Of a DNA stretch of 20,582 nucleotides, positions 1-6,354 are shown one piece after another (the stretch's first letter is position 1; the number at the start of each line of letters is the position of its first letter). Source of the stretch: a virus; IMG/VR virus record IMGVR_UViG_3300045741_000039, positions 1 to 20,582 of that record. The stretch is one strand, 5' to 3'. Under the pieces are notes generated by a model that did not search any database, was not told the DNA's origin, and saw nothing but the letters and a program-made list of their open reading frames with translations. The position numbers were made by a program, and so were the translations under genes.

Positions 1-735
1 AAGTCAGACATCCCGAAGCAGTGTCACTTCGAGGTGGTCGGCGCAAGGGGCGTTCTTGGCGAACAGCAGCGTTCCGAGAAGCTAACACAGGTTGTTGCCT
101 TTGCCTCGAACCATCCTCGGTTCTCGATGATGCTGAAGGATCAGAAGAACCTGAAGCAGCTTTATCAGGATGCTGGTGTCAAGAATCCCGAGCAGTTCAT
201 CAAGAACGAAGACGAGATGGAAGATCCGGCTGTTCAACAGTTGAAGCAGCAAGCACAGCAGATCATCAAGGAACTCACGGCCAAGTTGCAGGAATCAGAG
301 AAGGCCGCAAACGACAAGATTGCCGGACTGCAACAGAAGATGCAACAGCATCAGGAAAAGACACAGGTGCTTACACAGTCCGCGCAACTGGAGCATGCAG
401 AGAAAATGCAACAGATGGCGCTGGACTACAACGCCAAGATGGCCGACATCCAGGCGAAGCTACAGGTCAACGCAGAGAAAATCACGGCGGACCTCGTACA
501 ACAACGAAACCAGATGTTGCACGAAATAGGCTCAATGCTGCATACGCATGCAACCACGATGCAGGCCAAGGCAGAAGAGCGCAAGCCGCAGGACAACAAC
601 AACGAAGTCTTTGGAAAATTGACTTCGGTGCTCGATGAATTGAAGGACGTGATGGAAGCCGATACCGTTCCGGTTCACGGTCCAGATGGACGAATTTCCA
701 AGGTTACAAAGCAGAGGAAACGAGCGTTACAGTGA
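1..735 (+). CDS. Portal (head-tail connector) protein, C-terminal part
   Basis: The reading frame is open from base 1, so the gene starts before the window and 244 residues remain. The portal is the dodecameric ring at one head vertex through which DNA is packaged and ejected. The visible part opens with FEVVGARGVLGEQQRSEKL, then a helical stretch with NHPRF and GVKNPEQFIKNEDE, a pattern I associate with the C-terminal portion of podovirus portals. From about residue 80 onward it becomes Gln/Lys/Glu-rich with heptad-like spacing, suggesting a long coiled coil or barrel extension inside the head. It ends in a basic tail (KVTKQRKRALQ). It overlaps the next gene by 4 bases (GTGA). An ATG-like start at residue 12 is really a GTG inside the longer frame, so I treat the gene as truncated by the window. 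The call rests on the C-terminus and on position upstream of scaffold and capsid genes. A minor head protein with a coiled coil is the alternative. Confidence 0.72.
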   Translation, partial: KSDIPKQCHFEVVGARGVLGEQQRSEKLTQVVAFASNHPRFSMMLKDQKNLKQLYQDAGVKNPEQFIKNEDEMEDPAVQQLKQQAQQIIKELTAKLQESEKAANDKIAGLQQKMQQHQEKTQVLTQSAQLEHAEKMQQMALDYNAKMADIQAKLQVNAEKITADLVQQRNQMLHEIGSMLHTHATTMQAKAEERKPQDNNNEVFGKLTSVLDELKDVMEADTVPVHGPDGRISKVTKQRKRALQ

Positions 736-1415
736 TCGGCTATCAACCAAAACGACGAATAGCTGGTGTCATTCAAAACACGGCGAGTTGCTATACAACC
801 TCGTTTCCGTTGACGGAAAACCCGATCAGCGAGGGCGGGCGCTGGTCGCAGAATGATCCAAATCTGACGAACGTGAAAACGGAACTTCTCGTCGGAGTGC
901 AAGTAGCTCATGGGACGATGGCCGGAGGAGGGTTCGACGATTCTGCCGCAGGACTGTCTGGATTCAATCGCAGTCATTCCATTCAGGCTACGGTATGGAA
1001 GGACTCCGGTATTACTGGTGGAAATGCAGAAGTAGAACTGCATTTGAGTTGGTCAGACACGAATGCTCCATACACGTCGTCATTCGGCACGACGACGGTA
1101 TTCGGTTACGAGATCAACATCAACCAGAACGATGATTACATGATCCTCGGGAGATTCAAGGCGACGCCTGAATTGACGAGAGCGGCGACGACTGGCGTAG
1201 TCCCGGTGACTGGGGATATTTTCAAGGCAACGTTCGTATACAACCCGGGAGACGGTTCAGCGGATATCACTGTTTATTGGAATGGCACAGTGAGAATTTC
1301 CTACCATGACACGACACCGCCGATTGCGGGAAATCCTGGCATTGGTTTCTACGTCGATGCTGGCGTTGCCAATAACAAGTTCGGGTTCACGTCCATAACG
1401 GCGTGTAATCTCTGA
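732..1415 (+). CDS. Concanavalin A-like lectin/LamG-fold protein, probable virion surface protein
   Basis: A 227-residue protein starting with GTG in a GTGA overlap with the portal gene. Residues 29-38 (ENPISEGGRW) followed by beta-strand-like segments resemble the opening of concanavalin A-like lectin/glucanase domains, where a similar N-P-L-S-E-G-G-x-W string is common. The rest fits a single jelly-roll: alternating hydrophobic strands, FGYEININQNDDYMILGRF near the middle, then VYWNGT and GFYVDAG near the end. There is no signal peptide or membrane segment. Such domains bind sugars or serve as decoration or fibre modules. A glycan-binding capsid or tail decoration role is inferred from the fold and the location in the head region. 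I see no obvious catalytic glutamate pair, so an enzyme is unlikely. The next gene starts on the last base of its stop codon. Confidence 0.6.
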   Translation: MIGYQPKRRIAGVIQNTASCYTTSFPLTENPISEGGRWSQNDPNLTNVKTELLVGVQVAHGTMAGGGFDDSAAGLSGFNRSHSIQATVWKDSGITGGNAEVELHLSWSDTNAPYTSSFGTTTVFGYEININQNDDYMILGRFKATPELTRAATTGVVPVTGDIFKATFVYNPGDGSADITVYWNGTVRISYHDTTPPIAGNPGIGFYVDAGVANNKFGFTSITACNL

Positions 1416-2089
1416 TGGCAGCTTCCTGGGCACAAACGGTAACTCCGTGGTCGACCGTAAGCCCATCTACCAGCGGCGCGTTTACTCCGTCCGCAGGCAG
1501 TGCACTCATTGTCATCGATCTGGATACCGCGGCGACTGGCAGGACGCTGACCTGCTCCGGTACCGGATCATTCCCGCAGCTTAATCCTCCTGGGGCATTC
1601 AACGACGCTAACGGCAATTCGCTGGCGATGTTCACCCAGTTGAATTGCAGCGGCGGCTCGCAAACCATCACCGTCACCAGCAGCACGGCTGGCGATCTGA
1701 TGGCAAGTTATGCGTGGGAGTACTCCAGCGTCAGCAGCATAGATTCCGGTGGAGCGGTATCAAGGGCTACTCCCGGAACAGGAACTGGAGCGATTGTCGG
1801 CACGGCGCAGACTGTGGCAACCGGAGATATTCTCCTTGCCTACTGTCAGGATGTGTCTGGCACCGGCACGGCGATCACATCGCCATCGGGAACGAATCGC
1901 GGTTCAGGAGTCAACGAGACAAACTTTTGCGTAACGGAATACGCTGGAGCCGGTGGATCTATCACTCCATCGTTTACCAGTTCTTCCGGAGGAACAGATA
2001 ACTTCGACGTAATGCAATTGGTGATTCATGCGACAGCAATATCGTCAGTTCCACCTCAGATCGGGAAAAGCATTTACATCATGCCATGA
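1415..2089 (+). CDS. Beta-rich virion-type protein, unknown function
   Basis: A 224-residue protein whose ATG shares one base with the preceding TGA. It is rich in Gly, Ser, Thr and Ala, with beta-strand patterns such as SALIVIDLDT, GSQTITVTSS and GDILLAYCQD. Two similar halves can be suspected: each has a G-D-(L/I)-(M/L) strand followed by an S/T/G-rich loop. Four cysteines (about residues 47, 78, 143 and 172) are scattered rather than paired. There is no signal peptide. This composition is common in phage decoration, tail-fibre or Ig-like beta-sandwich proteins, and tight coupling to the lectin-like gene upstream suggests the two products act together. I do not recognise the family by name. 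Confidence 0.6.
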   Translation: MAASWAQTVTPWSTVSPSTSGAFTPSAGSALIVIDLDTAATGRTLTCSGTGSFPQLNPPGAFNDANGNSLAMFTQLNCSGGSQTITVTSSTAGDLMASYAWEYSSVSSIDSGGAVSRATPGTGTGAIVGTAQTVATGDILLAYCQDVSGTGTAITSPSGTNRGSGVNETNFCVTEYAGAGGSITPSFTSSSGGTDNFDVMQLVIHATAISSVPPQIGKSIYIMP

Positions 2090-2271
2090 TTACGACGCAG
2101 ACTTTTGACATCCAAGACAACAGAGATGAACTGGAAGTGATTTCTTCCGCGCTTTGGCTGATCGGCGAGAAACGCTACAGCGAGGCGTGTTCCGTGCTGA
2201 TAGCCAGACACGACAAACTGACTGCATATCCAAAACTGAAAATCTATGATCAGAGAGAGCATAGGGCATGA
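2086..2271 (+). CDS. Small hypothetical protein (61 aa)
   Basis: A 61-residue protein starting in an ATGA overlap with the gene before and ending in an ATGA overlap with the gene after. That double coupling is the main evidence that it is translated. The sequence reads as a short beta or irregular N-terminus followed by an amphipathic helix pair (ELEVISSALWLIGEKRYSEA, then ACSVLIARHDKL). The shape recalls a tetratricopeptide-like helical hairpin, but one hairpin is too little to assign a family. No cysteine cluster, signal peptide or membrane segment is present. Function unknown. Confidence 0.6.
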   Translation: MITTQTFDIQDNRDELEVISSALWLIGEKRYSEACSVLIARHDKLTAYPKLKIYDQREHRA

Positions 2272-2501
2272 CTCCCGGAAGTTTTGACAGCGTTACAGCA
2301 AGAGAAATGGTCGGGGATCAGCAGGCGAGAATAATAGAGTTAAAAGCCAGACAGGATGCTGATGCAAATAACTATGCCCCTCCGGAATATGGTCCAGATG
2401 GAACATATTTTTACAAGGTAATGAAAGAAATGGAAAGAGTTGTCTATTCAGAACAATTCAAAAAAAGGACTGAAAGAAACAAAAGAAAGGCTCTTGCATG
2501 A
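2268..2501 (+). CDS. Small charged hypothetical protein (77 aa)
   Basis: A 77-residue protein coupled by ATGA overlaps at both ends. The N-terminal half is a helix rich in Gln, Arg and Asp. Next comes NNYAPPEYGPDGTYFY, which looks like a Pro/Gly/Tyr-rich turn. The C-terminal third is strongly basic (KKRTERNKRKALA). By eye the DNA here (about 2330-2500) is more A-rich than the flanking genes. The basic tail could contact nucleic acid, but this is speculation. Family not recognised. Confidence 0.55.
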   Translation: MTPGSFDSVTAREMVGDQQARIIELKARQDADANNYAPPEYGPDGTYFYKVMKEMERVVYSEQFKKRTERNKRKALA

Positions 2502-2842
2502 TTATCGTTGGCACGCCGCATACGAAAGGCGCGGGGTACTACATCAACGACAAGAACTTGCGCACTCGTCAGGAAGCGGACATTCGCACCTGCACTCATT
2601 GTCAACAGATCATCAAGATGCAGGAATGGAAAAAAGCGGGAGCATGGTGTCCCAAATGCTTTGCGCCAATATGCAGTGGATGCGGAAAAAGAATGCTTAC
2701 ATTCGGATGCGAACCGTTCATCCGGACAATTGAAAAAGTTGCAGAGGAACGCATGCGGTTCAAGAGATTCATGAAGGATGCGGGGTTGGACGAGCCAGTG
2801 ACCCCACAACAAATTCTCACTGGCTCACAAATGAAGGAGTAG
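2498..2842 (+). CDS. Cysteine-rich zinc-ribbon-like protein
   Basis: A 114-residue protein starting in an ATGA overlap. It contains C32-x2-C35, C51-x2-C54, C59-x2-C62 and a further C71. The core (WCPKCFAPICSGCGKR) looks like a zinc ribbon or treble-clef knuckle. The four cysteines of the first two pairs, or of the last two, could hold one zinc ion. The N-terminus IIVGTPHTKGAGYYIND is conserved-looking but not diagnostic. The C-terminal third is helical (EKVAEERMRFKRFMKDAG), with a Pro-rich linker. No catalytic signature is visible. Position among head genes suggests a small structural or assembly protein, but zinc proteins of this size can also regulate late transcription. Function unknown. 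Confidence 0.65.
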   Translation: MIIVGTPHTKGAGYYINDKNLRTRQEADIRTCTHCQQIIKMQEWKKAGAWCPKCFAPICSGCGKRMLTFGCEPFIRTIEKVAEERMRFKRFMKDAGLDEPVTPQQILTGSQMKE

Positions 2843-2845
2843 AGC

Positions 2846-3328
2846 ATGGCACAGTTTTCTTCCGGAACCCCGTCAACTTTCACCCCTACCGCCAGCACGA
2901 CCACACTGGCCGCAGGCGGACTGCAAATGCTGACTGTTGGCGATATTGCCAAGGTAAAGATGTTCAACTGGGGCGGCGATGGATCATCACTCGTCGGCTA
3001 TATCAGCCGCGTTGCGAGAGTAAGTAACACGCCTGCTGGCGCCGTATCCACTGCTGGCGTCATCAGCGCATCTTCTCCCGGCATTACACCAAACTGCACT
3101 TACCCAATCGTCTACGCGACTACGCAACCGACAGGGACCGCCGATGCATTCCTCTTCAAACAGAACTGGAACGTACAGGGTGGTGGCGGAGCGGTTGTAC
3201 TGCCAATCGGCGGCGAATGGTTCGTCACTGGCGGAGCACTGGGCACGGCATACAGCGCATTGGCATGGGGAAACATCACCGGCGCGGATGCTAACTTGTC
3301 CAACTATGGCCTGACCTGGGAAGAGTGA
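2846..3328 (+). CDS. Small beta-rich virion-type protein
   Basis: A 160-residue protein with a good Shine-Dalgarno (GAAGGAG, 2833-2839) six bases before the ATG, one of the strongest in the window and consistent with an abundant product. The composition is Gly/Ala/Thr/Ser-rich, with strands such as LQMLTVGDIAKVKMFNW and GGAVVLPIGGEWFVTGG. There is no signal peptide. A head decoration or stabilising protein would fit the strong ribosome binding site, size and location, but this is inferred from context only. The protein at 3555-4094 has similar composition. Confidence 0.6.
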   Translation: MAQFSSGTPSTFTPTASTTTLAAGGLQMLTVGDIAKVKMFNWGGDGSSLVGYISRVARVSNTPAGAVSTAGVISASSPGITPNCTYPIVYATTQPTGTADAFLFKQNWNVQGGGGAVVLPIGGEWFVTGGALGTAYSALAWGNITGADANLSNYGLTWEE

Positions 3329-3329
3329 C

Positions 3330-3551
3330 ATGTCGCTTGCCGGAGATTACGCCATTGCCTATGCCGCAGCGGAAGCCCAAAAAGCATCCGCTGTAGCAAC
3401 GGATCCTCCTCCATTTGTCGGTCCGAACGGACGCGCTGAAGTCACTCCACTTGGAAGACTTCATCTTATCCAGACGACAAGCGGGGATTTTGAAATTCCA
3501 GCTGCGGGAGCTTTGCTTTTCGCTGCATGGATTACACAGACTTTTGGATAA
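3330..3551 (+). CDS. Small hypothetical protein (73 aa)
   Basis: A 73-residue protein whose ATG lies one base after the preceding TGA. An Ala-rich N-terminal helix (YAIAYAAAEAQKASA) is followed by PPPFVGPNGRAEVTPLGRLHLIQ, a Pro/Gly-rich segment, and a short hydrophobic C-terminus (AAGALLFAAWITQTFG). The C-terminal segment is too short and too interrupted for a confident membrane helix and could be a buried strand. Translation is probably coupled to the gene upstream. Likely a small virion or assembly protein by position. Family not recognised. Confidence 0.55.
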   Translation: MSLAGDYAIAYAAAEAQKASAVATDPPPFVGPNGRAEVTPLGRLHLIQTTSGDFEIPAAGALLFAAWITQTFG

Positions 3552-3554
3552 TCC

Positions 3555-4094
3555 ATGTCAACACAAAACTTCCGTTCGCTGATTCTGCCGGGGCCTACAG
3601 CGGCCCTGCCGACCATTACGGCCACGACAGAAACGGTATTGATCCCGACTATCTTTACTCCTATAGCGGCGATGGACCCTAATGTGTCTGCGGCCTATAT
3701 GCTTACTGTAGGCGGAACCTGTACTACCGGAACGGCTGGTACGTTGACGATCACGCCGCGCTATGGACTGGTGATAGGCGGCACATCCATGACCGCCTCT
3801 GGAGCGCAGAACTATGTACCTAGCATAACTACTGCGCCGTTCATTTACCAGTGTTGGGTTTACATACGGTCCATTGGCGTAGCGGCTGGTGCAAACTCGA
3901 ACGTGGTTTGTACCGGCATGTGGGAGTCTGGAGGGGCAGTTGCCACTGCGGCCAGCAGCACGTTCGTTTCCCATACCAGTACCGGCTCGGTCGCCGTAGA
4001 TACTACGGTCGCCTCTGGTCTATGGATAGGCGTTACATTCTCTGTCGCCCCATCGGTCATTCCTCTCTGGGCGACTTGGGAAAAGATCGGGTAA
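3555..4094 (+). CDS. Beta-rich virion-type protein (179 aa)
   Basis: A 179-residue Thr/Ala/Gly-rich protein starting three bases after the previous stop, with only a weak GGA upstream, so translation is probably coupled. Strand-like repeats (AAYMLTVGGTCTTGTAGTL, SVAVDTTVASGLWIGVTFS) and the ending VIPLWATWEKIG suggest a beta-sandwich or jelly-roll. C72 and C75-like cysteines occur near the first third. The general look, including an aromatic closing strand, matches small tail-fibre or decoration domains. No enzyme motif, signal peptide or membrane helix is visible. Function unknown. Confidence 0.57.
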   Translation: MSTQNFRSLILPGPTAALPTITATTETVLIPTIFTPIAAMDPNVSAAYMLTVGGTCTTGTAGTLTITPRYGLVIGGTSMTASGAQNYVPSITTAPFIYQCWVYIRSIGVAAGANSNVVCTGMWESGGAVATAASSTFVSHTSTGSVAVDTTVASGLWIGVTFSVAPSVIPLWATWEKIG

Positions 4095-4097
4095 TAG

Positions 4098-5480
4098 GTG
4101 GCCTATATCCGGGGCTTTCCTGGGGCAAAGGCGCCGGATAGCCCAACAAAGTTTGTCGTAAAGCAAGGCCCCTTCGCTCCTCCTGTAGGACCGAAGGGCG
4201 GATTCATTTCCGCTGCACCGCAAATAGCGAATTATGCGCTTGTTGCTGGACTCGGTTTCTTTAGTGCCTCCGCTGTCACGCCGCAGGGACAGGCAAACGC
4301 TTCCGAGTATCAATTCGGTACGCATGCAGCAGCGATACACAATGCCGAGGCGATAAAGTCAAAAGTTTGGAAGTCGGTACCGACTCCGCCTGTAGCAACG
4401 TCCCAAGTTCCCAGATTTGTCTCCTCTGCGCCGCAGAGCGTAGACCTGACGCAACAACCGGCGATATTCAAATCCGCGCCGACGCCAATAGTCGTCAGCA
4501 CGCCGCTGCCGTTCAGGCTGGTTCAGGCAGGGCCGGAGCAGGTAGATTTATCCATATCTGGATGGGTGGCGGAAAGTGCCCCGATGTTTCAGGGCGCTCC
4601 GCCCGCATCAATATGGGCATCGCCGCAGACCGATCCGACGCAGATTGCAGCGCAGATATGGAAGCCAGCCGCTACCCCTCCTGCCGTCTCTGGATTCCTG
4701 GGGACGTATGTCAGCGTACCGGCGCAGATAGAGGAACGTCCGACAAGGCAGGTTTGGCCGTCTCAGATTTCGGGACAGACTCCTCCGGTCATCAAGTCGA
4801 TATGGGCCGCGCCGCAAATAGTCGACCTGACGTTACAGGCGGTCATACTTGGACCGGCTATTACGCCTCCGGTCGTGTCGTATGCCGTGCCGCAGTTGTA
4901 TGCGTCTCCGCAACTGATCGACCTGACGCAGCAGGGATGGATTCGCGGGACCGCTCCGATGGGGCAGGGGCCGGTCCCGCCGTTGACGTTTGGCATACCG
5001 CAAACTGATCCGACGCAGATTGCGCCAAGCATATGGCAATCGGTACCGACGCCTCCGGCCATATTGGGCGTTACCGTACAGCCGAATACGCCGGTACCGC
5101 CACAGTTCGATACGAGCGTAAATTCGACAGTTCTATGGACGCCGAGTACGTTCAGTCCGAGTGCTCCACCTGCGCCGCCTAGCGTAACGGTTTCTTCTGG
5201 CGGGCCAACATGGTTCTACAAGCCATATCCGAAGAAGAAAAAACGCAAGATTGTCGAGCTTGAGAATGTCGTCATCATTCCAAGCGAATCTCCGGAACTG
5301 GACGAGAAGCGGATTTACCGTTACTTCGGAGAACTTGCTCCAGAACTGAAAAACATCCGCATCCAAATGATCGAGATGCGCGAGGCATTGGCCTATGCCA
5401 AACAGGAAAATACCCGCATCGAGAGGCAGAAAAAACTCGACCGGGACGACGATGAATTTCTGATTCTTCTTTCTCTATGA
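4098..5480 (+). CDS. Proline-rich tandem-repeat protein with basic patch and helical C-terminus
   Basis: A 460-residue protein with a GTG start three bases after the previous stop. Residues 40-340 are built from degenerate units of about 30-35 residues, each with an (A/S)-P-Q-x-x-D-L-T-Q-Q or P-Q-T-D-P-T-Q-I-A core and a W-x-S-x-P-T-P-P-V segment. The PQ-type cores fall near residues 41, 112, 146, 176, 209, 239, 271 and 301. After a Pro/Ser linker (341-370) comes a basic cluster P378-KKKKRK-I-V, then a helical region (about 413-447) with coiled-coil character (IQMIEMREALAYAKQENTRIE). The repeats look extended and non-globular, like a fibrous stalk or spacer. The helical end may oligomerise. 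It lies just upstream of scaffold and capsid genes, so a head fibre or other virion filament is a reasonable guess. Family not recognised. Confidence 0.65.
   Translation: MAYIRGFPGAKAPDSPTKFVVKQGPFAPPVGPKGGFISAAPQIANYALVAGLGFFSASAVTPQGQANASEYQFGTHAAAIHNAEAIKSKVWKSVPTPPVATSQVPRFVSSAPQSVDLTQQPAIFKSAPTPIVVSTPLPFRLVQAGPEQVDLSISGWVAESAPMFQGAPPASIWASPQTDPTQIAAQIWKPAATPPAVSGFLGTYVSVPAQIEERPTRQVWPSQISGQTPPVIKSIWAAPQIVDLTLQAVILGPAITPPVVSYAVPQLYASPQLIDLTQQGWIRGTAPMGQGPVPPLTFGIPQTDPTQIAPSIWQSVPTPPAILGVTVQPNTPVPPQFDTSVNSTVLWTPSTFSPSAPPAPPSVTVSSGGPTWFYKPYPKKKKRKIVELENVVIIPSESPELDEKRIYRYFGELAPELKNIRIQMIEMREALAYAKQENTRIERQKKLDRDDDEFLILLSL
4218..5111 (+). repeat. Degenerate tandem repeats encoding ~30-35-residue Pro/Gln units
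   Basis: About eight in-frame units lie within the 460-residue protein gene. At DNA level the clearest copy is a perfect 17-base match, GATCCGACGCAGATTGC, at 4632-4648 and again at 5007-5023, exactly 375 bases (125 codons) apart. The segment encoding D-L-T-(Q/L)-Q recurs around 4443, 4824 and 4920 with synonymous changes. Spacing between unit cores alternates near 30 and 32-34 codons, suggesting a two-unit super-repeat of about 63 residues that was duplicated and then diverged. Confidence 0.7.
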
Positions 5481-5671
5481 GCAAATACACGGAACTTCGT
5501 GAGCATCCCTACTTTCAGCAGTTGATTGTCGAAATGAAGGAGCGATGTCCGATAGTCCCGGACTATGACCCGGAAGACGAAAAATCCGGCGAAAGAATGA
5601 AAGCCCTGTCCCTTAAAAGACAGGGCTTTTTGTTGGCACTGACTTTACTCACAGGAGATACGCATGGCTGA
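5477..5671 (+). CDS. Small hypothetical protein (64 aa) with a terminator inside its 3' end
   Basis: A 64-residue protein starting in an ATGA overlap with the repeat-protein gene. Its last 8 bases overlap the start of the scaffold-like gene. The sequence has a conserved-looking opening (KYTELREHPYFQQLIVEMKER), a Pro/Asp-rich middle (VPDYDPEDEKSGE) and a hydrophobic-helical end (RQGFLLALTLLTG). The hairpin and T-run at 5600-5631 fall within codons for about residues 42-52. Transcripts stopped there would lack the stop codon and encode a truncated product. No earlier stop codon exists in frame, so the full-length reading frame crosses the hairpin. Function unknown. Position suggests a head-assembly accessory protein. 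Confidence 0.6.
   Translation: MSKYTELREHPYFQQLIVEMKERCPIVPDYDPEDEKSGERMKALSLKRQGFLLALTLLTGDTHG
5600..5631 (+). terminator. Rho-independent terminator-like hairpin within a coding sequence
   Basis: An 11-base perfect stem (AAAGCCCTGTC, 5600-5610, with GACAGGGCTTT, 5619-5629) encloses an 8-base loop and is followed by a T-run ending at 5631. It lies inside the 3' part of the 64-residue gene and about 33 bases before the scaffold-like start codon. It may be a leaky terminator or an RNA end or processing point that sets transcript ratios between upstream genes and the scaffold/capsid pair. Confidence 0.8.
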
Positions 5672-6338
5672 AAACCTACAGCAGAACGACACGACTGCTG
5701 AACCAGATTCGATGGAGAAGATCGCGAAAGACTTCAACATCGAGGAAACCGCAACGCAGTTCCGGGAGCAAGCAGCCCCCATCCGTCAAGAAGTGCAACA
5801 ACCGCTAAGACAGCAGGCCGTGGAGCAGGCGCCGGATCCATTCGACACCGATGCGCACAAGGCCTACCTGACGCGCATTGCACAGGGGCAGAACGCCCTG
5901 GAAACCACCCTTAACGCCGCCATGACGAAAATCTCTGCTTATGAGCAGAGGGCGTCTCGCGAAGCGTTGGAAGCCGACATTGGAAAGGCAGTTAAGGCGG
6001 TCAACGAGATTGTGGATCATCCGAATCCGAAGCTGATCGAAGCGAGGCTGGAACTTGAAGCCCGCGACGATCCGAAATTCCGAACCATATGGGAGAACAG
6101 GCAGAAAAACCCGCAGGCGCTAGAACGCGCTCTTAAGGTCAAAGCCAACCTGTTTGCGGAGGAATTCTCGGTAAAGGTCGATCCGAAACTCGTGACGTCG
6201 CAACGTGCCTTGAAACTTTCTCAATCTCAAACGGCGACGACCACTACCAAAGACCCTGATGCCAACGCTGCATGGGAAAACCTCACCGAAGAGGAATTCC
6301 ATCAGAAATGGGCTCAGTCAGTCAGCGGAGGGTACTAG
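5664..6338 (+). CDS. Scaffold-like capsid assembly protein
   Basis: A 224-residue acidic, Gln/Glu/Ala-rich protein preceded by a clear Shine-Dalgarno (AGGAG, 5653-5657). It looks almost entirely helical: a disordered N-terminus with many Gln (residues 30-55), a central helical region (AYLTRIAQGQNALETTLNAA onward), then a charged C-terminus ending EEEFHQKWAQSVSGGY. High charge, helicity, low hydrophobicity, size, and position directly before the major capsid gene are typical of phage scaffolding proteins. These line the procapsid interior and leave during maturation. No protease motif is visible, so removal would be by exit or by another protease. The name is inferred from gene order and composition rather than a sequence motif. 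Confidence 0.7.
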   Translation: MAENLQQNDTTAEPDSMEKIAKDFNIEETATQFREQAAPIRQEVQQPLRQQAVEQAPDPFDTDAHKAYLTRIAQGQNALETTLNAAMTKISAYEQRASREALEADIGKAVKAVNEIVDHPNPKLIEARLELEARDDPKFRTIWENRQKNPQALERALKVKANLFAEEFSVKVDPKLVTSQRALKLSQSQTATTTTKDPDANAAWENLTEEEFHQKWAQSVSGGY

Positions 6339-6354
6339 CTGACAAGGAAAACTC

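Noticed and set aside
21-638. Plus-strand open frame of 205 codons overlapping the portal
   Set aside because: It is an out-of-frame reading of the portal C-terminus. The Gly/Arg/Thr-rich product lacks structure and the portal frame continues to the left edge.
4367-5008. Plus-strand open frame of 213 codons inside the proline-repeat gene
   Set aside because: The repeats and composition make sense only in the 4098 frame. The alternative frame is open because of the repetitive base pattern.
5229-5255. Functional nuclear localisation signal
   Set aside because: The rest of the window is ordinary bacteriophage, so a nuclear role is not credible. The basic patch is reported only as a resemblance.
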